Shown piece by piece: positions 1 to 7,637 of a DNA stretch of 21,139 bases. Origin of the DNA: an uncultured Clostridia bacterium. Its GTDB lineage: Bacteria; Bacillota; Clostridia; Acetivibrionales; CALMWN01. The stretch lies in assembly GCA_937873555.1 (NCBI GenBank), contig CALMWN010000264.1:1-21139 (forward strand). Reading direction: 5' to 3'. A program made the translations under genes and the position numbers. The number at the start of each line of letters is the position of its first letter. The first letter of the stretch is position 1. Under the pieces are notes generated by a model that made no database searches, was not told the origin of the DNA, and saw nothing but the letters and a program-made list of their open reading frames with translations.

Positions 1-85
1 TACCTGTAAAGTATTACCGTTGATTTTTATATAAAGTTTTTGTGCAACACTAATGGGGAAATATTAAATTTGAAAAAAAATATAT

Positions 86-111
86 TAATATTATTTTATA
101 AATTCCGATAT
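86..111 (+). promoter_or_regulatory. Candidate sigma-28 (SigD) promoter for flgM
   Basis: A -10-like TCCGATAT (104-111) matches the SigD consensus GCCGATAT at 7 of 8 positions. A TAAT (86-89) lies 14 bases upstream as an imperfect TAAA -35. The region is very AT-rich, so the -35 match is weak evidence; the -10 is the stronger half. It would place flgM under the sigma factor that FlgM inhibits, a usual arrangement. The rest of 1-228 shows no gene. Confidence 0.4.
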
Positions 112-228
112 ATTTATTGAAAACACAAAACTAATGATAAAACTCGTATGATGCTTTTTAGTCCTGTATAAACGGCGAATTACGTGGATATAAGTCAGAA
201 CAAGATATTATGAAGGTGAGTGGTTTAT

Positions 229-516
229 ATGAAAATCTGGGGAGAAATCCCAAAGATTTTTGGGGCGTATGAAAAGCATAAAAATGCAGGAAAGATTGAT
301 AAAACATCTGGTGTGGCGTCAAAAAAGGATGTAGTATCAATTTCGAATCAGGCCAAGGATTTTCAGACGGTTATGAAAGGCATAAAGGAAGTACCCGATA
401 TCCGTATTGACAAAGTGAATGAGCTGGCATCGAGATATGAATCCGGAAATTACGATGTAAACGGAAGTGACGTTGCGGATAAAATACTCAAATCAATGTT
501 TGATACAAAAGCATAG
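229..516 (+). CDS. flgM: FlgM, anti-sigma-28 factor
   Basis: Negative regulator of flagellin synthesis. In this family FlgM binds sigma-28/SigD in the cytoplasm and blocks late-gene transcription until the hook-basal body is complete, when FlgM is exported. The 95-residue product has the usual FlgM size. It has a flexible polar N-terminal half (DKTSGVASKKDVVSISNQAKD) and a helical C-terminal part typical of the sigma-binding region, with IRIDKVNELASRYESGNYDV around residues 66-85 and VADKILKSM near the end. ATG 229 is chosen because GAAGGTGAG (212-220) is a good ribosome binding site; the GTG at 220 overlaps that site. It heads the flgM-flgN-flgK-flgL row, as in other Firmicutes. The family call is firm from sequence and context. 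Confidence 0.9.
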   Translation: MKIWGEIPKIFGAYEKHKNAGKIDKTSGVASKKDVVSISNQAKDFQTVMKGIKEVPDIRIDKVNELASRYESGNYDVNGSDVADKILKSMFDTKA

Positions 517-521
517 CTCTA

Positions 522-571
522 GCCGAAAATTTGCGGGATAAGATATTATCCCGCAAATATGTTAATTCGGC
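522..571 (+). other. Long RNA hairpin between flgM and flgN
   Basis: A perfect 13-bp stem (529-541 with 546-558) with a GATA loop contains the GCGGGATAA/TTATCCCGC core. An outer GCCGAA (522-527) can pair with TTCGGC (566-571). No U-run follows, so it is not a standard intrinsic terminator. It may attenuate transcription, act as a processing or stability element, or set different levels of flgM and the genes after it. No ORF occupies this gap. Confidence 0.7.
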
Positions 572-612
572 AAATCTTGTGAACATATTAATTATAAAAG
601 GTGGGATTGGCC

Positions 613-1113
613 TTGGATACCCTTCTTGTAAATGATTTGATTGGTATACTTGATGAAGAAGCCAATATCTATGAAGAAGTATTAAATATATCCAAAGATA
701 AAAAAGACATAATAATCGCAGGAAAGGTAACAGATCTGGAGAAGCTTGTCAAGGTCGAACAAACTCTCATTCTCAAAATAAGCGGCCTTGAATTGAAAAG
801 GGAACAGTTGGTGGACAAGCTTTCAGCCCAGATAAGAGCAGACTCAAATGAAATCACCGTATCGGAGCTGCTAAAGCATCTGGAGGGTGAACAAGCAGCT
901 GCACTTAGAAAAAGGCAGGAGAAAATAATTGACGTAATCAACGAGCTTAGGAATACAAACGCTTTAAATTCCAAGCTGATAAAAAATTCACTTGATTTTA
1001 TAAACTTTTCCATGAATCTTATTGCAAGTTTTGATGTGAACGACAATAATTACGGCAATAACGGGCAGTCCAACGATTCTAAAAAACGTAATTTGTTTGA
1101 TATAAAACTCTAG
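613..1113 (+). CDS. flgN: FlgN-family flagellar export chaperone
   Basis: FlgN is the cytoplasmic export chaperone for the hook-filament junction proteins FlgK and FlgL. The product (166 residues) is almost wholly helical and charged, with coiled-coil heptad character. It opens with LLVNDLIGILDEEANIYEEV, matching the FlgN family pattern of a short helix followed by long amphipathic helices, and ends in a polar disordered tail rich in N, S and K. TTG 613 is taken as the start because AAAGGTGGG (597-605) sits about 7 bases upstream; the in-frame GTG 601 lies inside that site and TTG 607 is too close. The position directly before flgK supports the role, since these chaperones usually neighbour their clients. 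Sequence identity in this family is low, so the assignment leans partly on context. Confidence 0.85.
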   Translation: MDTLLVNDLIGILDEEANIYEEVLNISKDKKDIIIAGKVTDLEKLVKVEQTLILKISGLELKREQLVDKLSAQIRADSNEITVSELLKHLEGEQAAALRKRQEKIIDVINELRNTNALNSKLIKNSLDFINFSMNLIASFDVNDNNYGNNGQSNDSKKRNLFDIKL

Positions 1114-1154
1114 TTTCATTGATTTTTACAGGGTTTTAACGTGAGGTGGATAAA

Positions 1155-3245
1155 ATGGCAGTCAGTTTTGCCAGCTTTGAAATAGCCAGGTCAGGTTTGA
1201 CTGTGAGCGAGCGGGGACTCAATGTCACAGGACACAACATTTCCAATGTCAATACTCCGGGGTACACCAGGCAGCAAGCCATGATAACCACGGGGCCTTA
1301 TCAGAATGAATACAAATACCAGCTGGGCCTTGGAGCCGATATACAGCAGGTCAGGCAAATAAGGCATGCCTTCCTGGACAACATATACCGTCAGGAAAGC
1401 ACAACTCTTGGCTATTGGACAGCAAAAAACAAAACCTTCCAGGATGTGCAGTCAATTCTGGGTGAACCCATGGGATCGGGACTTCAGGACACCATGAACC
1501 AGTTCTGGGATTCGTGGCAGGAGCTTTCAAAGGAGCCTGACAGCCTCACTGTAAGAGCGCTGGTAAGGCAGAGGGCGGGTGCCCTCACACAGCAGGTAAA
1601 TCATGTAGGAGCACAGCTGGACAAGCTGCAGAGCGATCTCAACTCGGAGATACAGGTGAGGATCGACGAAGTAAACCAGATAACGGATCAGATAGCAAAA
1701 CTCAATGTGGAAATTCTAAAAAACGAAGTATCCAAAGATACGGCAAATGACTACAGAGATCAGAGGAACACGCTGGTAGACAGGCTGTCAAAGCTTGTGA
1801 ATGCAGATGTGAATGAGATGCAGGACGGGCAGCTGGATATCACTCTTGGAGGCTATTTCCTCGTTACCAAGGGCATCCAGACAAAACTATATGCAGGGGA
1901 AAGCCAGCCGGGCAGTATGTTCAACGTTCCCAAACTTGAGGGGACTAATATTGAGGTGCCGCTTAGAAGCGGTACTATTAAAGGCCTCATGGAGTCAAGG
2001 GGAGAGGTATCCGGGGCCACCGGCAGCGTAAGCAATGGTTCTCCGTACACCAAAGCGGATATTGCTTTTGTAGTAGATAACTCGGACAGCAACGCAGCAG
2101 GCCTGGCAAATATTAAAGCGAATATTGCAAACTATGTTAATGAATTGCAACAGACCGGTGTAGACTACAATATCAGGTTGATTACGTATGGCTCGAATGC
2201 TACCCTGAATGCGACTACATATGACAGTTCAAATATTTCCCAGTTTATTACCGATGTGCAGGGTATATCCATCAACGCCGGAGATACCAGCAACAATTTC
2301 GGCAATCTGTCGGCAGATCCGCTGAACAACGATGTGCTGGAAACATTAGGGGGAATGTCCTTCAGACAGGGTGCAAACAAATACGCGCTTGTATTCACCA
2401 ATGAAAGCATAGATGGTAATGGGGTTACCGACACATCAGCAACCGCAACGAATTATGTAAATACTTTAAAAGGTCTGGGAATAAAAACATCCGTAATCAC
2501 AGACGCACAATATCAGGATAATGGAGATGCGACTACAGAGCCGGGTTGGAGCAGCATAACCGGTGCTAGCGGCGGAAGGATTTACGATATCAATTCTTCA
2601 GACTTTGCAGGCATGATGACATCGATAGGCCTCAATAATGCCAATGACGGAATCAGCCTTGTAAAAGATACCGGGAACGTTATCCCGGATATACGTAAGA
2701 GATTGAACGCCCTTATAAATATTATGGCAAGAGAGGTAAATGCCATGCATAGAAGCGGTAAGACCCTGAAGGGGACACAGGGGGATGATTTCTTCAGTGC
2801 TATAAATTCTGCGTATCCTATTCAAATGGGAAATATTAAACTTAATGACAACATCACAAGCGGGATAACCGATTTGAATAATATAGTAGCTTCTACAAGC
2901 GGTGCGAGCGGCGACAATACAATAGCCCGGAAGATTGCAAATTTGAGAAATATGCCTGAAATGCAGGATGTGAATGGAGCCCTGAGCCTTGATGAGTATT
3001 ATCAGTCTATAATTTTAAGTGTGGGCACAAATGGTTCGGACGCTCAGAACATAATGAGCAACCAGCAGGGTCTGGTAACCTCTGCAGACAATCAACGCCA
3101 GGCCATTACAGGAGTTTCCATGGATGAAGAGATGACGAACATGATGAAATACAAGTATGCATATGACGCTTCGTCAAGGGCGATCAATGTGATAGACCAG
3201 ATGTTGGGAACTGTTATAGAAAAAATGGGTCTGGCAGGTAGGTGA
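1155..3245 (+). CDS. flgK: FlgK (HAP1) with inserted VWA domain
   Basis: Hook-filament junction protein FlgK, exported through the flagellar channel and placed between hook and filament. The N-terminal part (about residues 1-290) has the conserved LNVTGHNISNVNTPGYTRQQ motif and the long D1 helices (NDYRDQRNTLVDRLSKLVNA). The C-terminal part (from about residue 505, IPDIRKRLNALINIMAREVN) ends with the family signature GVSMDEEMTNMMKYKYAYDA and helix RAINVIDQMLGTVIEKMG. Residues 301-492 are not FlgK-like and form a von Willebrand A-type domain (listed separately), which makes the protein 696 residues against about 500-550 for ordinary FlgK. ATG 1155 follows GAGGTGG (1144-1149); the GTG at 1146 lies in that site. 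The next gene is a second flgK, 6 bases after the stop. The two paralogs could form different layers of the junction, or one may be surface-adapted; this is inference. Confidence 0.93.
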   Translation: MAVSFASFEIARSGLTVSERGLNVTGHNISNVNTPGYTRQQAMITTGPYQNEYKYQLGLGADIQQVRQIRHAFLDNIYRQESTTLGYWTAKNKTFQDVQSILGEPMGSGLQDTMNQFWDSWQELSKEPDSLTVRALVRQRAGALTQQVNHVGAQLDKLQSDLNSEIQVRIDEVNQITDQIAKLNVEILKNEVSKDTANDYRDQRNTLVDRLSKLVNADVNEMQDGQLDITLGGYFLVTKGIQTKLYAGESQPGSMFNVPKLEGTNIEVPLRSGTIKGLMESRGEVSGATGSVSNGSPYTKADIAFVVDNSDSNAAGLANIKANIANYVNELQQTGVDYNIRLITYGSNATLNATTYDSSNISQFITDVQGISINAGDTSNNFGNLSADPLNNDVLETLGGMSFRQGANKYALVFTNESIDGNGVTDTSATATNYVNTLKGLGIKTSVITDAQYQDNGDATTEPGWSSITGASGGRIYDINSSDFAGMMTSIGLNNANDGISLVKDTGNVIPDIRKRLNALINIMAREVNAMHRSGKTLKGTQGDDFFSAINSAYPIQMGNIKLNDNITSGITDLNNIVASTSGASGDNTIARKIANLRNMPEMQDVNGALSLDEYYQSIILSVGTNGSDAQNIMSNQQGLVTSADNQRQAITGVSMDEEMTNMMKYKYAYDASSRAINVIDQMLGTVIEKMGLAGR
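2055..2630 (+). other. VWA domain inserted in FlgK (residues 301-492)
   Basis: The segment begins ADIAFVVDNSDSNAAG, the hydrophobic strand plus DxSxS metal-site motif (D308, S310, S312) typical of VWA domains. A helix (IKANIANYVNELQQTG) and a strand (YNIRLITYG) follow. A Thr near T378 sits where the MIDAS threonine is expected. KYALVFTNES is the core strand that normally ends in Asp-Gly, here Asn416-Glu. The C-terminal part reads LKGLGIKTSVIT, then a GASGGRIYDI strand and a final helix. The order of strands and helices fits a full VWA fold. The replaced third metal-site acidic residue leaves metal binding uncertain. FlgK sequence is continuous on both sides, so the domain is an in-frame insert in the variable, surface-exposed region. 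Confidence 0.85.
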
Positions 3246-3251
3246 TAGGGA

Positions 3252-4886
3252 ATGAGAGAAGGCTTTTTCGGACTGAATGTTGCCGTAAGGGGACTTTATA
3301 CGGCACAGAGAGGATTGGATGTAGTAAACTACAATTTGAATAACGTCAACACGCCTGGCTATTCAAGACAGCAGGCCATCCAGGTTGCTTCAAAGCCTAT
3401 GCCTTTATACGACGGAACCGGCATGCTGGGAACCGGCTCGGATGTGACCGGAGTTCAAAGGGTAAGAGATGAATATCTTGATTTCAAATACTGGAGCGAG
3501 AATGTTTCCTATGGTGAATGGGATACAAAGAGAACGCAGCTGGCGGATATGGAGGCTACCTTCAATGAACCGTCGGACAGCGGTTTCAGTACCATCATGA
3601 ATGATTTCTACTCTTCGTTCCAGGAACTCGCAAAGGATCCCAGCAGTGAAGCTGTAAGAGCTTTGGTAAGAGAAAAGGGAGTTACGTTGGCCAAGTATTT
3701 TAATAGTACGGCAACACATTTTGAAAAGCTTCAGGGAGATTTGAACTATAATGTTAAAACCAAGGTTGAGGAGATAAACTCTCTTGGAACCCAGATCCAG
3801 CAGCTGAACAGACAGATTTACAGTGCAGAACTGGACGGAAATACCGCCAATGATTTGAGGGACCAGAGAACCGTACTGGTTGACAAGCTCTCAAAGCTCA
3901 TAAATATTCAGGCAAACGAGGTTGTTACAGGAAAGCTTCCCAGCGGAAAGGATGACAAGCATTTTGTAATTACAATAAGCGGTAAGGCTTTTATCGACCA
4001 TTTTCAGCTGAGCAAGCTTGATATCCAGCAGAGGTCCACAAAGGTCAATAATGAAGACATTGACAACCTGTATGATGTGAAGTGGGCGGATGGTAACACA
4101 CTGGATGTGAAAGGCGGAGAGCTGAGAGGCTACCTGGATATCAGAGACGGGAATGATGGGGTGAACAACGGCATTCTATATAAAGGGGTACCTTACTATA
4201 TACGCAGGATGAATGAGTTTGTACAGACATTTGCAATGAGCTTCAACGAAGGCTTCTATAACGTTAAAAGACTTGCCGGCGGTTCCATAGACAGCAGTGT
4301 CCCGGTTAGCAAGGGTGAGGGGCATGTGGACGGGTATGCACTGAATTCGACTTCTGCAGATACCGCACCTGCAGATATACGCTTCTTCACAATGCTCGGC
4401 ACAAACAGCCAGCCGGTAGACAGTGCAACATTTAAAGGTAAAGCTGTCACCCTGTCAGAGATACGGGATCAGTACAGCAAGATTACTGCCAAGAATTTTG
4501 CCGTAGGTGCCGATATCATGAGCGATGTCAAACTAATATCGGTGTCGGATAAAGGTGGGGAAGTAGGAAATATTAATATCCTGAACAAGCTGATAGAAAA
4601 CAGGCACGACCCGCATATGTTTGTTGAAGGAGCGCCGGAGGATTTCATGAAATCCCTTGTTACAACCCTTGGGATTGATTCCCAGCAGGCAATAAGGCTG
4701 TCGAACAACCAGCAGTCCATTGTAAAGCAGATAGAAAACCGCAAGCTTTCAGATTCCGGTGTGTCAATAGATGAGGAAATGGCGAACCTGGTCAAATTCC
4801 AGCATGCCTATAATGCATCTGCCAAGATGATTACAACTATGTCGGAAGTTTATGATACATTGATAAACAAGATGGGAGTAGTGTAG
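3252..4886 (+). CDS. flgK: FlgK paralog (second hook-filament junction protein)
   Basis: A second FlgK of 544 residues, the normal family length. The N-terminus has LDVVNYNLNNVNTPGYSRQQ, the same signature as the gene before it. The D1 coiled region includes GNTANDLRDQRTVLVDKLSK. The C-terminal signature is SGVSIDEEMANLVKFQHAYN followed by a TMSEVYDTLINKMGVV terminal helix. The central region (about 230-470) is FlgK-specific variable sequence without a recognisable added domain. ATG 3252 lies just after GGTGATAGGG (3239-3248), 6 bases after the first flgK stop, so the two are translated as a pair. Both copies look intact. Which copy is the canonical HAP1 cannot be told from sequence; this one is the closer in length and layout. 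Confidence 0.93.
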   Translation: MREGFFGLNVAVRGLYTAQRGLDVVNYNLNNVNTPGYSRQQAIQVASKPMPLYDGTGMLGTGSDVTGVQRVRDEYLDFKYWSENVSYGEWDTKRTQLADMEATFNEPSDSGFSTIMNDFYSSFQELAKDPSSEAVRALVREKGVTLAKYFNSTATHFEKLQGDLNYNVKTKVEEINSLGTQIQQLNRQIYSAELDGNTANDLRDQRTVLVDKLSKLINIQANEVVTGKLPSGKDDKHFVITISGKAFIDHFQLSKLDIQQRSTKVNNEDIDNLYDVKWADGNTLDVKGGELRGYLDIRDGNDGVNNGILYKGVPYYIRRMNEFVQTFAMSFNEGFYNVKRLAGGSIDSSVPVSKGEGHVDGYALNSTSADTAPADIRFFTMLGTNSQPVDSATFKGKAVTLSEIRDQYSKITAKNFAVGADIMSDVKLISVSDKGGEVGNINILNKLIENRHDPHMFVEGAPEDFMKSLVTTLGIDSQQAIRLSNNQQSIVKQIENRKLSDSGVSIDEEMANLVKFQHAYNASAKMITTMSEVYDTLINKMGVV

Positions 4887-4896
4887 GAGGCAATTT

Positions 4897-6171
4897 ATGA
4901 GAATAACGAATAATATGCTTGTAAACAACATGATGAATAATATAGGTAACAACCTTGTCAGAATGGACAAATACCAGAACCAGCTCTCAACAGGAAAGAA
5001 AATAGCCGTCCCTTCCGATGATCCTGTTGTGGCTGCGAGGGCTTTGAAATTAAGGACTGATGTTGCAGAGGTTGATCAGTACAAAAGGAATTCCAAGGAC
5101 GCACAGTCATGGATGGATATTACCGAGAGTACGCTTGCCAATATCGGAGATGTGCTTCAAAGGGCAAGGGAGCTCACCGTGCAGGGAGCAAACGGAAGCA
5201 ATACAACTCAGGATACTCAGAAAATTGCCGAGGAAGTCAAACAGCTGAGAGCTCAACTTATTCACCTGGGAAATACAACCTATGCAGGAAGGTATATATT
5301 TTCAGGTTACAAGACGAATACGAAACTGATTGATGAAGCTACAGGAGAGTATTACATAGATGTAAACAACAGCGAGAATATTAAATATGAGATCGGTATT
5401 GGGGACGATATCAATATTAACGTACCCGGAGGAGACCTGTTCAGCAACGGGGGCAATGCAGCAGGGCAGACAAGCGGTGTTACAACCGGAAGCAATGTTG
5501 TCCTGGCTTTTCCAGTTGACTTGTCAGGAACAACGCTAAACGTAAAAGTTGATACTGACACCTCAAGAACCATAACATTTCCTGCCGGCTCCATTTATAA
5601 TGATGCAAATGCACTGGCGGCCGGGATACAATCGGCAATAAACGGAGCAACACCGTCTGGAATAGAAGATATTACAGTTAATGCAGTAAAAACAGGGACG
5701 AATTACAAGTTTGTATTTACCAGCGGAACCAAGGGGGCGACAGCAGGCCTGTCAGCTGTAGCCATATCCGGAGGTACTGCGGCTGCTGCACTTGGCCTGG
5801 CAGCTCCCACTCAGGTGAATGGGACTGCGGGACAAACCGGTAAGCTGATACAGGATATGGACAGCGTTATGACAGCCTTATCTGCAGGGGATAATTTGGC
5901 AGCAAGCAATTTGATAGCAACCCTTGATACCGATGTTAACAATGTGCTGCGTATCAGGGCGGATGTGGGTGCAAGGCAGAACAGGATAGATCTTACCTCC
6001 AACAGGCTTGACAGCGATTCAATAAATTTCACAAAGCTTATGAGCGATAATGAAGATGTTGATATGGCTGAGACAATAATGAACCTTCAGAATGAAGAAA
6101 ATGTATATCGCGCTTCACTTTCAGGAGGAGCACGGGTCATACAGCCCAACCTTGTGGATTTTCTCAGGTAG
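4897..6171 (+). CDS. flgL: FlgL (HAP3) with flagellin hook IN-type insert
   Basis: Hook-filament junction protein FlgL, homologous to flagellin and placed between FlgK and the filament. The flagellin-like N-terminal domain begins MRITNNMLVNNMMNNIGNNL and contains the YQNQLSTGKKIAVPSDDPV motif. The C-terminal domain has VGARQNRIDLTSNRLDSDSI, the DVDMAETIMNLQNEENVYRA signature and ends in NLVDFLR. At 424 residues it is longer than the usual 300 or so. The extra sequence (about residues 205-310) has the alternating strand pattern and ALGLAAPTQ ending of flagellin hook IN-type modules. GGAGG (4887-4891) lies upstream, and the spacing to flgK2 is 10 bases. It is a client of FlgN by analogy. The family assignment is secure; the module assignment is by pattern. 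Confidence 0.93.
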   Translation: MRITNNMLVNNMMNNIGNNLVRMDKYQNQLSTGKKIAVPSDDPVVAARALKLRTDVAEVDQYKRNSKDAQSWMDITESTLANIGDVLQRARELTVQGANGSNTTQDTQKIAEEVKQLRAQLIHLGNTTYAGRYIFSGYKTNTKLIDEATGEYYIDVNNSENIKYEIGIGDDININVPGGDLFSNGGNAAGQTSGVTTGSNVVLAFPVDLSGTTLNVKVDTDTSRTITFPAGSIYNDANALAAGIQSAINGATPSGIEDITVNAVKTGTNYKFVFTSGTKGATAGLSAVAISGGTAAAALGLAAPTQVNGTAGQTGKLIQDMDSVMTALSAGDNLAASNLIATLDTDVNNVLRIRADVGARQNRIDLTSNRLDSDSINFTKLMSDNEDVDMAETIMNLQNEENVYRASLSGGARVIQPNLVDFLR

Positions 6172-6217
6172 AAACCTAAGCTGTTGTGTGATACACTTAA
6201 ATTGCTGTTAACAGGTT

Positions 6218-6232
6218 GGCACAGGAAGTGCC
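6218..6232 (+). promoter_or_regulatory. Small hairpin presenting AGGA, candidate CsrA site
   Basis: GGCAC (6218-6222) pairs with GTGCC (6228-6232) around an AGGAA loop. A GGA exposed in a short hairpin loop is the known CsrA-binding form, and the flanking ACAGGA resembles the ACARGGAUG recognition core. It lies just before the DUF6470-fliW-csrA genes, and its loop is also the ribosome binding site for a possible start at ATG 6236. CsrA binding is inferred, not shown. Confidence 0.45.
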
Positions 6233-6265
6233 GGGATGATTTATTCGTTACAGGGATGTGATGCT

Positions 6266-6841
6266 ATGGGATTGACCATTAACCAGACATATGCAGCCAT
6301 CGGAATAGATACGACACCCTCCAGGCTGGATATCAATACCGAAAAAGCCAGACTCCAATTGCATCAGAAATTTGCAAAGGTAAATATCCATACAGAACTG
6401 CCAAGGGTTGAGATAGATCAATATGAAGCTTTTGCGAGTGCCGGATTGAAGGGCAACTCCGACCTGACAAAGGAAGCGGCGGACCGTGGATACCAGCAGG
6501 CAATGGAATATATAAACAAAACCTCTCAGGACGGGTACCGGCTTTCTGCCATTGAAAAGGGCGGGAATCCAATTGCAGATATTGCTGTACGGGATGCGTA
6601 TCCAACCCACGAGTTTGGTCTTGACTTCATTCCCAAAGTTGGGCCTAAAATAACTGTTAAGGGTAAAGTGCAATTTGATGCGGAAAAAAATTCGGAAGGT
6701 GTGGATAATGGTGTATCAGGGACCTTTATCCCGGGTTCGGTAAATATCAACTATACCCCGGGTCAGGTGAACGTGTACATAAAGCAATACAACTCCATAA
6801 GTATCAATTATACAGGAACGAATATCGATTCCCACATATAG
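6266..6841 (+). CDS. DUF6470 (YviE-like) protein, flagellar neighbour
   Basis: Member of the DUF6470 family (B. subtilis YviE type), which lies between flgL and fliW in many Firmicutes and has no established biochemical role. It has repeated short strand units resembling I-x-T-x-P-x-R-L-D-I near the N-terminus (TYAAIGIDTTPSRLDINTEK, then VNIHTELPRVEIDQYEAF). A central helical part (ADRGYQQAMEYINKT) follows, and the C-terminus is rich in strands (SVNINYTPGQVNVYIKQY). No signal peptide or membrane segment is visible. The start is uncertain. ATG 6266 gives the family-like MGLTINQTYAAIGI start behind AGGGATGTGAT. ATG 6236 also has a site (AGGAAG 6223-6228) and would add 10 residues. It is likely cotranscribed with fliW-csrA, with 28 bases before fliW. 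Confidence 0.8.
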   Translation: MGLTINQTYAAIGIDTTPSRLDINTEKARLQLHQKFAKVNIHTELPRVEIDQYEAFASAGLKGNSDLTKEAADRGYQQAMEYINKTSQDGYRLSAIEKGGNPIADIAVRDAYPTHEFGLDFIPKVGPKITVKGKVQFDAEKNSEGVDNGVSGTFIPGSVNINYTPGQVNVYIKQYNSISINYTGTNIDSHI

Positions 6842-6869
6842 AATAAAAATATCGGACGGAGGGAAGAAA

Positions 6870-7367
6870 ATGCTGTTGAAAACGAGGCATTTTGGTGATA
6901 TTACCATCGATAAAGACAATATAATAACATTTAATGATGGAATACCCAGCTTTGAAAATGTAAAGAAGTATGTGGTACTGGACAATCCAAACAATGAATC
7001 ACCTTTCAAATGGCTGCAAAGCGTGGATGAACCGGATCTGGCATTTGCAATCATCAACCCGTTTTTAATAAAAGCGGATTACGATATTGATCTGGACGAT
7101 GATGCGATAAATGCTCTGGATATCGAGAAAGAAGAGGAGGTGCTGATCTATTCCATAGTGGTTGTGCCTGAGGATGTATCCAGGATAAGTATGAATCTGA
7201 AGGCTCCTGTGGTAATTAACTCAAGAAGCAAAAAAGCCATGCAGGTTGTCCTTGACACTGACAAGTATAGTGTGAGACACTATATCCTAGAAGAACTCCG
7301 AAAGCAGAGGAGGGCCGAAAATGCTTGTACTGACAAGAAAGAAGGATCAGTCCATAGTAATAGGTGA
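6870..7367 (+). CDS. fliW: FliW, flagellar assembly factor and CsrA antagonist
   Basis: FliW binds both CsrA and flagellin. As known from B. subtilis, when cytoplasmic flagellin falls, FliW is displaced from flagellin and inactivates CsrA, allowing more flagellin translation. The 165-residue product shows the family core: TRHFGDITIDKDNIITFNDG, FENVKKYVVLDN, PFKWLQSVDEPDLAFAIINP, and the later strand RISMNLKAPVVINSRSKKAM ending in the QVVLDTDKYSVRHYI motif. ATG 6870 follows GGAGGG (6856-6861). The C-terminus runs 47 bases into csrA, so the last 16 residues, a polar tail, are encoded by DNA that also encodes the CsrA N-terminus. Tight coupling of the two translation products is implied. Confidence 0.95.
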   Translation: MLLKTRHFGDITIDKDNIITFNDGIPSFENVKKYVVLDNPNNESPFKWLQSVDEPDLAFAIINPFLIKADYDIDLDDDAINALDIEKEEEVLIYSIVVVPEDVSRISMNLKAPVVINSRSKKAMQVVLDTDKYSVRHYILEELRKQRRAENACTDKKEGSVHSNR

Positions 7368-7545
7368 AAATATTGAAATTACTATTTTAGATATACAGGG
7401 CGACCAGGTAAGGGTAGGAATCAATGCTCCGAAAAGTGTTTCGATTTTCAGGAAAGAGATATTCCTGGAAATCCAGGAAGAGAATAAAAAAGCTGCAGAG
7501 GTCAATACATCTGCACTTGATGCTCTGCTGAATCAAGAAAAATAA
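7321..7545 (+). CDS. csrA: CsrA, translational regulator
   Basis: CsrA is a small dimeric RNA-binding protein that binds GGA motifs and represses flagellin translation in Firmicutes. The 74-residue product starts MLVLTRKKDQSIVIGENIEI, the conserved first strands with Arg6, and has VGINAPKSVSIFRKEIFLEI, the conserved later strand and helix including the RKE contact region. Its length equals that of the Bacillus type, with a longer C-terminal helix than the enterobacterial form. ATG 7321 follows GAGGAGGG (7308-7315), a strong site located inside fliW. An intrinsic terminator begins about 10 bases after the stop. The probable target is the flagellin leader directly downstream. Confidence 0.97.
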   Translation: MLVLTRKKDQSIVIGENIEITILDIQGDQVRVGINAPKSVSIFRKEIFLEIQEENKKAAEVNTSALDALLNQEK

Positions 7546-7554
7546 CAGGTTGAT

Positions 7555-7591
7555 AAAAAAATTCTACAATTTGTAGAATTTTTTATTTTTT
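7555..7591 (+). terminator. Intrinsic terminator after csrA
   Basis: An A-rich arm with ATTCTACA (7561-7568) pairs with TGTAGAAT (7572-7579). The pairing extends through the A6 before it and the T-run after it, giving a hairpin followed by T-rich sequence to 7591. It closes the flgM-to-csrA unit and separates it from the flagellin promoter that starts 4 bases later. Confidence 0.9.
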
Positions 7592-7594
7592 CGC

Positions 7595-7621
7595 TAAAGT
7601 TTCTGTAAAAATGTTCGATAT
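7595..7621 (+). promoter_or_regulatory. Sigma-28 (SigD) promoter of flagellin
   Basis: TAAAGTTT (7595-7602) and TTCGATAT (7614-7621) are separated so that TAAA and the -10 box lie 15 bases apart, the SigD spacing. The -35 matches the extended TAAAGTTT consensus fully, and the -10 matches GCCGATAT at 6 of 8. Start of transcription is expected near 7628, giving a leader of about 115 nt. It sits between the csrA terminator and the flagellin gene. Confidence 0.88.
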
Positions 7622-7637
7622 ATATTTTGAGACAACA

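Noticed and set aside
32..58. TAAAGTTT at 32-39 as a sigma-28 -35 box
   Set aside because: The sequence at the right distance is TAATGGGG, which does not fit the -10; the box at 104-111 is better.
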